Assembly: GCA_035503715.1 (NCBI GenBank)
Contig: DATJTE010000069.1
Span: forward strand, 1 to 13,550
Reading direction: 5' to 3'
Length of the DNA stretch: 13,550 bases
Source of the DNA: OAS926 sp035503715
Lineage (GTDB): Bacteria > Pseudomonadota > Alphaproteobacteria > Rhizobiales > Rhizobiaceae
Under the pieces are notes generated by a model, which worked only from the letters and a program-made list of their open reading frames with translations, was not told the origin of the DNA and did not search any database. A program made the translations under genes and the position numbers. How positions within the stretch are numbered: position 1 is the stretch's first letter; each line of letters opens with the position of its first letter. Positions 7,660 through 13,550 of this stretch are shown here, one piece after another.

Positions 7660-7690
7660 CGCCGGGAGTTTTGCTCCCGGCGTTTTCGTT
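7660..7690. terminator. Rho-independent terminator usable in both directions
   Basis: A perfect 9-bp stem, CGCCGGGAG (7660-7668) and CTCCCGGCG (7674-7682), encloses a 5-base loop. TTTTCGTTT follows on the plus strand, ending the small secreted protein transcript. On the minus strand the hairpin is followed by ATTTTCTTTC, so it can also end the converging SIMPL gene transcript, whose stop is at 7709. Confidence 0.9.
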
Positions 7691-7708
7691 TGTGAGGATG
7701 TTCGGACG

Positions 7709-8434
7709 TCAGTTGATCTCGAAGGTGACGTTTACCTGGATCCTGTACGCATTCTCGCCGGCCTGCACCGGCACGGCGGGTGCGGCCCCGGCCTGGTCGA
7801 AGGCCTTCGCCTCGATCGGGATCGGCGGCTGGGAGAAGGAAAGCTCCGACATCTCGATGATCTTGCCGAGCTGAACGCCGGCGGCCTCAGCGAGAGTCTT
7901 CGCCTTCTGCATCGCGTCGGCGACCGCCTTCTTGCGTGCCTCGGTGACGATCGTGGAAGGATCGTCATTGCCGAAGGTGATCGAACCGCCCTGGTTGACG
8001 CCCATCGACACGGCCTTATCCAGCACCTCGCCGACCTTGGCGATGTCGCGCACACGCACCGACAGCGTGTTCATCACCTGGTAGGCAACAAGCTTCGCTT
8101 CCTGGCTGCCGTCCGGCTTGTTGGTGTAGTCATAGCGCGGCATGATCTGGATGCCTGCCGTCTGCAGGTCGCGGTCGGCGATGCCCGCCTCCTTCATCGC
8201 GGCAATGACCCTCGTCATCGCGGCATTGTTGGCGTCCATCGCGGCGCGCGCGGTTGCGGCCTCCTCCATGACGGTGAGCGAAAGCAGCGCGAGGTCGGGC
8301 GCAACGGACGCCTCGCCTTCGCCCATCACCATGATGCGCGGCGCGGCGGGCGGTGGCGTCAACGTCTGCGCGACGGCGGCGGCGGGGAGGGCGGCCGACG
8401 CTGCCAGCGCCAGAGCAAACATCCTGCGGTTCAT
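7709..8434 (-). CDS. secreted SIMPL (DUF541) domain protein
   Basis: Predicted 241-residue periplasmic protein. Residues 1-22 form a signal peptide (NRRMFALALAASAALPAAAVA). The mature part opens with RIMVMGEGEASVAPDLALLSLTV, the hallmark start of the SIMPL family, followed by IQIMPRYDY, YQVMNTLSVRVRD, VNQGGSITFG and ARKKAVADAMQKAKTLAEAAGV, all standard family blocks. Length matches bacterial members such as E. coli YggE, which are linked to oxidative stress, but the molecular function is not known. ATG 8434 was chosen because GGAG lies six bases upstream and the signal peptide begins right there; a longer frame back to 8614 would run into the tRNA gene. It shares the terminator at 7660-7682 with the converging gene. 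No partner gene is adjacent. Confidence 0.92.
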   Translation of the reverse strand: MNRRMFALALAASAALPAAAVAQTLTPPPAAPRIMVMGEGEASVAPDLALLSLTVMEEAATARAAMDANNAAMTRVIAAMKEAGIADRDLQTAGIQIMPRYDYTNKPDGSQEAKLVAYQVMNTLSVRVRDIAKVGEVLDKAVSMGVNQGGSITFGNDDPSTIVTEARKKAVADAMQKAKTLAEAAGVQLGKIIEMSELSFSQPPIPIEAKAFDQAGAAPAVPVQAGENAYRIQVNVTFEIN

Positions 8435-8440
8435 GAAAAT

Positions 8441-8444
8441 CTCC
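8441..8444 (-). promoter_or_regulatory. ribosome binding site deciding the SIMPL start
   Basis: On the minus strand GGAG precedes ATG 8434 with a six-base spacer (GGAGATTTTCATG). This supports the shorter product beginning MNRRMFALALA. Confidence 0.75.
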
Positions 8445-8599
8445 ATTTCGAAAAAACGCCCATCGGGCAGTGCCTCACGGGCGGTTGGGTACGTCCCGAT
8501 TGTGAGATGATTGCGGCGGGCGATTCCTTGGGCGCGAATTTTGCGCTTCAGGTGAACGTCTTGTGCGGGAATTGAAAAAACACTAAGCCAGCCGCCGTG

Positions 8600-8675
8600 G
8601 GGCCTGTAGCTCAATGGTTAGAGCCGGCGGCTCATAACCGCTTGGTTGGGGGTTCGAGTCCCTCCGGGCCCACCA
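8600..8675 (+). tRNA. tRNA with anticodon CAT, probably tRNA-Ile2 (lysidine type)
   Basis: A full cloverleaf can be drawn. Acceptor GGGCCTG (8600-8606) pairs with CGGGCCC (8665-8671) with one G-U; D arm GCTC/GAGC; anticodon stem GGCGG/CCGCT with loop CTCATAA, giving anticodon CAT; T stem GGGGG/CCCTC with loop TTCGAGT. Discriminator A8672 is followed by an encoded CCA (8673-8675). A CAT anticodon could mean elongator Met or Ile2. The GGTTAGAGC D arm and the variable region after the anticodon stem (CGCTTGGTT) resemble the ATA-decoding Ile2 tRNA, whose C34 is changed to lysidine by TilS. It is not initiator tRNA, because the top acceptor pair is a normal G-C. It stands at the border between chromosomal genes and the accessory region. 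Confidence 0.93.
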
Positions 8676-9007
8676 TTCAGTCCTTGGCATTATTGTATTT
8701 TTTATCGTCTCTGTATTGTGCTGAAATAGTGCCGCAAATTCCGCGGCTTAGCCTCACCCCAGCGACGACACTTGGAGCAATCTGTCTCTGTTCGAGTGAT
8801 TTCCGGGCGTTTTGGCGCCTCCGTCTCTGTAGCGCCATTTCCGTTTCCAAGTGTTTCGAAACGAGCATCGTTTCCACCCACAGTCAGCAGCTACCGCTTC
8901 CATTGGCGCGAGCTTGAAGTCTGAACGATAGCATTGCCCGACAGAAGATGCTCTCCAGTTACCGCCGTCTCTGTACTGTTGACAGTGGGAGGATCAACGC
9001 TCACGAC
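8676..9007. other. non-coding stretch with scattered GTCTCTGT motif
   Basis: About 330 bases without a convincing gene between the tRNA and the nuclease, visibly more A/T-rich at the start (a TTTTTTA run at 8699-8705). The 10-mer CGTCTCTGTA occurs exactly at 8706-8715, 8822-8831 and 8966-8975, and with two end changes at 8783-8792, all on the plus strand. It also contains the leader and presumably the promoter of the nuclease gene. No clear terminator follows the tRNA. Confidence 0.5.
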
Positions 9008-9802
9008 ATGGCAATGCAGGCTGTACGTGCGATCGAGATACTAGAGCGGCAAAGACAGGCGTCAAAAGCGCTTTTGAAGCTGAGTACAAAAAGTCCAGAG
9101 TTTGTAAAATGGCGCAGGGACACGGAGATCGCCATTGAGCGAGTTTTCGGTCCGCAAACTCGGAACATCACTGATTTCAAAGGAGTCAGTTATAGCCTCA
9201 GCGTGATATCAAGCGGCACTCCGGATAGCGCATTTCACGCTGCTTATCAGCGAGGATTGTCTCAAGCTGACGCGATCCTCGCGTCAATGATCGATGAAGT
9301 TCGAGAATACGAACTGGATGATGCTGGTTCTGCCAGCGTGCCGGATCAGTTGTCATTGATAGAGCGAATATGTTTGCGCTTTCACAGAGCTGCCAGACAG
9401 TTGCAAGCTCGACATGCTGGCCGCGAGACAATCAGGATTGAGGACGAATACGACGTACAGGATCTTCTGCACGCGTTACTCCGCCTGCATTTCGATGACG
9501 TTCGTCCGGAAGAGTGGACGCCAAGCTATGCCGGCCGCTCGGCTCGCGTCGATTTCCTTCTGAAAAACGAGCGCATCGTTGTTGAAGTAAAAAAGAGCAG
9601 ACCGTCGATGAAAGCAGGAGATTTGGGCGAAGAACTGATCATTGATCGAGCGCGCTACGAACATCACCCCGACTGTGATACGCTGGTGTGCTTTGTTTAC
9701 GATCCAGAAGGTCGCATAGGCAATCCAGCCGGGATTGAGCATGATCTGGAGAACCATAGCGGCAATCTCAAGGTCCGAGTTTTTATCGCTCCGAAATCCT
9801 GA
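9008..9802 (+). CDS. solo PD-(D/E)XK nuclease, DpnII/MboI-like, with helical N-terminal region
   Basis: Predicted 264-residue cytoplasmic protein. The C-terminal half (about 140-264) has a restriction-endonuclease-like core: a helix EYDVQDLLHALLRL, then GRSARVDFLLKNERIVVEVKKS, where Asp182, Glu193 and Lys195 form the PD-(D/E)XK metal-binding set, then GEELIIDRARYEHH and the strand TLVCFVYDPEG. This layout fits the DpnII/MboI-type nuclease domain seen in solo proteins of defence islands. The N-terminal half is mostly helical and has STKSPEFVKWRRDTEIAIERVFG, a segment I associate with N-terminal regions of other predicted effectors (for example TIR-like proteins). No cognate methyltransferase is adjacent, so classic restriction-modification is unlikely; nicking or abortive defence is inferred. 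Start 9008 has GGGAGG upstream at a long spacing; ATG 8948 is the alternative and would add 20 residues that cover a copy of the repeated motif. Codon use is A/T-richer than the flanking genes, suggesting transfer. Confidence 0.75.
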   Translation: MAMQAVRAIEILERQRQASKALLKLSTKSPEFVKWRRDTEIAIERVFGPQTRNITDFKGVSYSLSVISSGTPDSAFHAAYQRGLSQADAILASMIDEVREYELDDAGSASVPDQLSLIERICLRFHRAARQLQARHAGRETIRIEDEYDVQDLLHALLRLHFDDVRPEEWTPSYAGRSARVDFLLKNERIVVEVKKSRPSMKAGDLGEELIIDRARYEHHPDCDTLVCFVYDPEGRIGNPAGIEHDLENHSGNLKVRVFIAPKS

Positions 9803-9909
9803 TGTGTGACAGATGGAACAAGTCGCCAAATCCCCGTGAGCGCAATCCTGGGCTGACTCGCTGACACGAGTTGGTCCATTTCGCGCTACTCGCCGATTGC
9901 GGTTCGGCT

Positions 9910-9930
9910 GCGATTCCACGTGGGAATCGC
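9910..9930. repeat. 8-bp inverted repeat around CCACGTGG
   Basis: GCGATTCC at 9910-9917 and GGAATCGC at 9923-9930 are perfect complements separated by five bases (ACGTG). The right arm lies inside the first copy of the 21-bp tandem repeat. It could be a recombinase or regulator site; no T run follows, so it is not a typical terminator. Confidence 0.5.
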
Positions 9931-9962
9931 CGCCTCATAATTGGGAACCGCCGCCTCATAAT
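9921..9962. repeat. 21-bp tandem direct repeat, two copies
   Basis: Copies at 9921-9941 and 9942-9962 begin TGGGAA and end GCCGCCTCATAAT; they differ only at their seventh base (T or C). They are directly adjacent, with no spacer. They lie 3' of the serine recombinase gene and may be iterons, a recombinase accessory site or a simple duplication. Confidence 0.8.
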
Positions 9963-10190
9963 GATGTCGCGTTTTCCGAGGCTTGGGCAGAGCCACCCTA
10001 ACGTTGGAACTTTCCGTCTCTTCTTGGTTAGTTCGGGGGCTGTTCCGGTCGAGCGTCTCTGCAGCGGCCCTTCCACGTCCAAACGTTTGGGTGCATGCAT
10101 CGGGGTGATGTATAGGCGTGAAGAGGCGAAGCGCGCTGTCCGGTGGACCGGTGTAGGATGCTGCAGCGGTTAAAGTGTGTGGGCTTAAGG

Positions 10191-11660
10191 TTATGCCAGC
10201 AATTGCTCTTGCCGGAGCCACGATGCTGGCAGGTTGCGAAGTCGCAACAAGCGCTTTGCCGTCAGTTGGATCGGCTGCCGCCCCGCGATAATCTGTTCCA
10301 CCAGACGCGGGGAGAGGAAAGCCAATGGCAGGATGCGGCTGACTTCAGAGAGAGGCACGCCTTCGGCCTTTGCGACGGACGAGAGGCTTGCCTCGTTGCC
10401 ATCGGTGAGACGCGCCAGATAACGCTGGGCGCGGAGCATGAGATCGATCAGGTTCTTGTCCGGTGCTGGTGGCCGGGCCTGCCCATCATCCATCACAAAC
10501 CGCATCTCGACACCACGCCGACGCATCGAGATGGGGATTGTGATTGTCAGGAAGGAAGCGCGGGATCCTTCTCGTGCCGGGATATCGTTCGTTGCTATCG
10601 TCGAGACAACGGCGTTTTGATCGACATGGAGCGTGAGTTCACCAGGTTGGAGCACGATACGAGGGAAGACGGACCTGATTATGGTGCGTCTGATCTGAGC
10701 ATCAGCTTCCCGGAAGCGGCCGATGCATTCGTCGGCTCTCGCGCCGACGGCAGCAAGATCAGGGTCCGGCGCGAGTTCCTGAACCCAGTCCATCAGCCGG
10801 GAGCGATTCTCCAGGATGCGAATCAGCTGTGTCTCGACGATCGTGTCGAGTTCGCGCGCAGGCAGGCGCCAACCGTCAGAAGTCGTCCGCCGTTCCTCAA
10901 TGAGCGCCTTGGAGACATAGTAGCGATATCGCACGCCCATCTTATTGGCGTGGGTGGCGCGGAGTTTTGTGCCGGTCTCGTCGAACAGGATGCCGGTCAG
11001 GAGATGGACATCGTTCCCGTTGGCGGCATTGCGCCGTACTGGTGTCTGCTGCTTCAGAAGTGACTGAACACGGTCGAATGTGTCGGTGTCGATGATGCCC
11101 TGGTGCTCGCCGTCGTAGAGCTTCTCGCCATGTCGGATCTTGCCGACATAGATCGGGTTGGAGAGCAGGTGATAGAGATTGCCGCGCCCGAACGGTTTGG
11201 GGAGCACCGTCGATCCATCTTTGACCCGCGTTGACGCGCGGCCGGACAGTCCCCTCGTCGCTGAGTCTTCAACCAGGGCACGAACGGACCCCAACTCCAG
11301 ATAGCGATTGAAGAGCGAGCGAACTGTTTCGGCCTCGGCAACGTCGACCAGCAGCTTGCGGCTCTCGACACGGTATCCGAGCGGGACGATGCCACCCATC
11401 CACATGCCCTTCTTCTTGGACGCGGCGATCTTGTCCCGGATGCGCTCGGCTGTGACCTCACGCTCGAATTGGGCGAAGGAGAGCAGGACATTCAAGGTTA
11501 GCCGCCCCATCGAGGTCGTGGTGTTAAACTGCTGGGTAACAGAGACGAAGGAGACCCCGTTCTGATCGAAGACCTCGACGATTTTGGAGAAGTCAATGAG
11601 CGAGCGGGTCAGACGGTCGATCTTGTAGACGACGACCACGTCAACCTTATGGTCGCGTAT
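10191..11660 (-). pseudogene. large serine recombinase, N-terminus lost
   Basis: Remnant of a site-specific recombinase of the resolvase/invertase superfamily. What remains starts inside the catalytic domain at IRDHKVDVVVVYKIDRLTRS and continues through the conserved SVTQQFNTTTSMGRLTLNVL and AQFEREVTAERIRDKIAASK, then the recombinase domain (GYRVE, NLYHLLSNPIYVGKIRHGEK, DTFDRVQSLL), a coiled region and an intact helix-turn-helix-rich C-terminus ending LPASWLRQEQLLA. About 80 residues are missing at the front, including the YxRVS segment with the nucleophilic serine, so it cannot catalyse strand exchange. Upstream, the reading frame runs without homology into sequence that codes for an SMC-like protein in another frame. 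GTG 11639 is only the first permissible codon, not a real start. The intact C-terminus says the break was a single event at about 11640-11690. Recombinases of this type are common on alphaproteobacterial islands. Confidence 0.88.
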
Positions 11661-12875
11661 ACCCTGAGATCCTCTCGCTTTGCCTCCAGATGACGGACTA
11701 CCGCTGCGAATTCCGATGCGGCAATCGCAGCGCCGGACACGATGCCCTTCGCTCCCAACTTTAGTCCGTCTTGAGGTTCTTTGACATCAATCACGATTCC
11801 GTCGTCATAGGTGCCGTCATCAAGGATCCAACGCCCCGGACGGTCGAAATCAGCTTTTGACGCCGCTAGTTGGACGCTGCCGGTTCGATAAACCAGGAAG
11901 GCCTCAGCAAGGGGATCCGCCGTTTGAAAAATGGACGCAAGCGTGCCTCGATCTACTTGTCGCCGCATCGAACGTAGCTTCCTGGTGTTAGCAATTCGTA
12001 CGCGCCTGAACTGAGCACGCTCCCGCGCAAGAATGTCGGTGGCAGGATGGCAGTGTTCCGGCGCAACGAAGATCGCTTCCCTATCCACGCCGAGGAAACC
12101 TTCAGCTGCGCTCGCCCATCGCTCCTCGGCGATATCCACCATCTCGGCCAAAATGCGTGGTTTCATACCGACAGCCATCAGGCGGGCGATCATCGCTTGC
12201 ACGTTAGGGCTCAGCACCCGCCGCCCCTCCTTCGCGGCGGCGATCTGATCGCCGAGTTGCTTGTGGCGTCCGGATAGCTCAGCTTCCTCCCTGACAAGCC
12301 TCTGTCGTATACTTTCGATCGCGCTAGTCAAAGCCGGCATAGCTTCGACAAGTTCTCGTGCGATTTCATCGAGCCGCTTCGGTTTGCTTGGAAGCTCGGC
12401 ATGAAGCGGCGATGGCAATAAGGGATTCGCCTCATCGATCAGATCGAAGATGTGTGAGCTACTTTCGGCGAGATCGACCAGGGGCTTCAGAAATCCAAGA
12501 TTGCGGATGGCCGCGGCGGCGCCATCTTTGCCAGGGATCGGGCGACGGAGATCTTCCCAGTCTCGATCAAGAAGCTCAATGTCACGCTTCAGCACGGCCT
12601 GTCGTTCAATGGACAATGCCGCGTCGCGCTCCAGTTCGATACCTCTCATCTCCGCTTTGATCCGATCGATCTCATTCCGGCAGCGCTGTGTTTCGGTCTC
12701 CTCGGCTTCGATAGCCAACAGCGTGCCGCGCAGCCGTCGGCGGACCGTGTTGTGATGATGAACAGCAGCTACGGCTCGCGCCCGCAACGCGATCCACTCT
12801 TCACAGTCGACTTGCGCCTCGAGCGTCACCAATTCGTCGAGTTGAGCATTCAGAGACTTCAATAGGGCGAGTTGC
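11640..12875 (-). pseudogene. SMC/MukB-like coiled-coil ATPase, internal fragment
   Basis: An open frame of about 410 residues with no real start or end. The part nearest 12870 is coiled coil (LALLKSLNAQLDELVTLEAQ, IEAEETETQRCRNEIDRIKAEM, SIERQAVLKRDIELLDRDWE). After a variable middle and a second helical stretch (LVREEAELSGRHKQLGDQIA) comes a compact domain at about residues 235-395 (MKPRILAEMVDIAEERWASA, EAIFVAPEHCHPATDILA, FRRVRIANTRKL, DDGTYDDGIVIDV), which sits where the hinge of an SMC-type protein would be. No Walker A, ABC signature or Walker B motif is present, because both ATPase halves are cut away. The closest family I can suggest is the MukB/JetC-like ATPase group, JetC being part of Wadjet plasmid-defence systems, but this is tentative. 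The open frame formally runs from ATG 12925 to a stop at 11609, entering unrelated sequence at each end. Confidence 0.6.
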
Positions 12876-13152
12876 CCTTGCGATGACGCCTGCTCTGGTC
12901 CTCTTTGACGAGCCAACGTCTTCACTTGACCCCGAACTCGTCGGTGAGGTCCTACAAGTCATGCGAGAGCTCGCCAGGAGTGGGCTCACGATGATTGTCG
13001 TAACTCACGAGATCGGCTTTGCGCGGGAGGTGGCCGATCGGATCGTGTTTATGGACGGCGGACGAATCGTCGAGTCCGGCTCCGCGGAGCAAATATTGAC
13101 CAAACCGGCCGAGCAGCGCACGAAGGCATTCCTCGCTGCCGTTCGCGAGTAG
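12874..13152 (+). pseudogene. GlnQ-type amino-acid ABC transporter ATPase, C-terminal fragment
   Basis: About 92 codons from the end of a polar amino-acid importer ATPase. The sequence ALAMTPALVLFDEPTSSLD contains the Walker B strand and D-loop, VVTHEIGFAREVADRIVFMD contains the switch histidine, and the piece ends normally with TKAFLAAVRE and TAG. Full proteins have about 245 residues; Walker A, the Q-loop and the LSGGQ signature are missing. Just before GCC 12874 the frame departs from the family (V where RA-LA is expected), and upstream bases read as the SMC-like fragment on the other strand. The frame could be translated from ATG 12883, but the product would not bind ATP. The permease and binding-protein genes that normally accompany glnQ are absent. 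Confidence 0.85.
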
Positions 13153-13154
13153 GA

Positions 13155-13550
13155 TTCCCGCCTGCAGCATCTCGGACATGTGGCGCCAGTCCATAAAGGT
13201 GAAGGCGATCGCGCCGTCTCGGCAGCAGAAAGCAGCATTGCCGAGTGTCGTTTGGAGAAAGCGAACAAACTCGGCAGAGGTCATTTCCCCGGCGGCTTCG
13301 ATAAAGTCCTCATGGCGTACCCTCCCAAGGCCGGATATCGAGTCTGCTGCCTCGTTGTAAGGCGCATCCGTGAACAGGACGTCCGCCTTCTGACCCCACA
13401 TCAAACGATCGAACGAGGCAGGCTCCTTGGCATCGCCGCAGTACAGCATGTGGCGACCGAGTATCCAAAGATCACCAGACCGAGTGACGGGCTCGGCATC
13501 GATCTCGGGAAGAGCGTCAACTTTCTCGGGTGCGTCGGGCCTACTCTCCT
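13155..13550 (-). pseudogene. ParB-linked DNA methyltransferase, middle fragment (runs off the window)
   Basis: The minus-strand frame enters from beyond the window and reads PVTRSGDLWILGRHMLYCGD, the linker and start of the methyltransferase domain in proteins that join a ParB-like nuclease domain to a DNA methylase. It continues with KADVLFTDAPYN, GLGRVRHEDF, AAGEMTSAEF and GAIAFTFMDWRHMSEMLQAG, after which homology stops at about 13155 and the frame reads antisense through the glnQ fragment. The C-terminal AdoMet-binding FxGxG part is therefore missing. The catalytic motif IV reads DAPY where DPPY is usual. ATG 13449 is internal to the family, not a start. Such enzymes are frequent on phages and islands. 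The N-terminal part may be intact outside the window. Confidence 0.8.

Larger units (their letters stand above)
9803..10190. other. non-coding stretch between nuclease and recombinase remnant
   Basis: About 390 bases with no gene I can support. It holds the 21-bp tandem repeat and the inverted repeat listed separately, plus two further partial copies of the CGTCTCT motif at 10015-10021 and 10054-10060. Short open frames here translate into repeats of arginine and proline with no family resemblance. It lies downstream of both flanking genes (convergent 3' ends), so it should hold terminators, but none is obvious. It may be remnant sequence of the mobile element. Confidence 0.5.

Noticed and set aside
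8435..8614. Upstream extension of the SIMPL reading frame to 8614
   Set aside because: It would cover the end of the tRNA gene and place a 60-residue tail before a clear signal peptide and Shine-Dalgarno.
8979..9007. TTGACA at 8979-8984 as the -35 box of the nuclease promoter
   Set aside because: No -10-like hexamer stands at 16-18 bases, and it is too close to the start codon.
9921..9962. The tandem repeat as the start of a CRISPR array
   Set aside because: The two copies touch, with no spacers, and no cas gene is nearby.
9934..9962. CTCATAA in the tandem repeat as a copy of the tRNA anticodon loop (att site)
   Set aside because: The match to the tRNA is only about seven bases, with different flanks, and lies in the anticodon arm, not the 3' end used by integrases.
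10143..11063. A 306-codon open frame on the plus strand
   Set aside because: It is antisense to the recombinase C-terminal part, which has real family motifs; this frame has none.
11538..11547. Reverse-strand copy of the CGTCTCTGT motif in the recombinase gene
   Set aside because: It encodes part of the conserved FVSVTQQF stretch, so coding constraint explains it.
12952..13154. Continuation of the methyltransferase frame past 13155
   Set aside because: The translation there is only the antisense of the glnQ fragment and has no methyltransferase motifs.

Overview
The window reads as a high-GC alphaproteobacterial chromosome segment, most likely from the Hyphomicrobiales (Rhizobium/Phyllobacterium-type). 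The support is an OmpA-like protein with a very long Ala/Glu/Pro region, a small secreted Arg-rich protein, a SIMPL protein, a UPF0114 protein and a YcgN-type protein, set in GC-rich codons throughout. The assignment is from memory of these families; no search was run.

Positions 1-8599 look like ordinary chromosome. They hold the 3' end of a LuxR-type regulator gene (3-110, +), a membrane PAS-GGDEF-EAL cyclic-di-GMP enzyme (107-2539, -), an HSDL2-like short-chain dehydrogenase (2828-3697, +), a UPF0114 membrane protein (3700-4230, -), an OmpA-family envelope protein (4462-6378, -) with its own terminator, a YcgN/UPF0260 Cys-rich protein (6568-7017, +), a small secreted protein (7238-7618, +), a terminator usable from both sides (7660-7682), and a secreted SIMPL protein (7709-8434, -). 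The genes mostly alternate strand, so nearly all are single transcription units.

A tRNA gene with anticodon CAT (8600-8675, best match the lysidine-modified Ile2 type) marks a sharp change. Downstream the DNA is visibly more A/T-rich and accessory in content. There is a solo PD-(D/E)XK nuclease of the DpnII/MboI-like type with a helical N-terminal region (9008-9802), preceded by a scattered repeated motif. A non-coding stretch follows with a 21-bp tandem repeat, then a large serine recombinase on the minus strand that lacks its catalytic N-terminus.

From about 11650 to the end the window is a mosaic of broken genes joined back to back: the recombinase 3' part, an internal piece of an SMC/MukB-like coiled-coil ATPase, a piece of about 280 bp from the 3' end of a GlnQ-type ABC transporter ATPase gene on the opposite strand, and the middle of a ParB-linked DNA methyltransferase. 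Each junction falls inside coding sequence. This is either a heavily rearranged island next to a tRNA or a chimeric assembly/amplification product; sequence alone cannot decide. The most interesting intact candidate system is the tRNA-adjacent solo nuclease with its repeated upstream motif.
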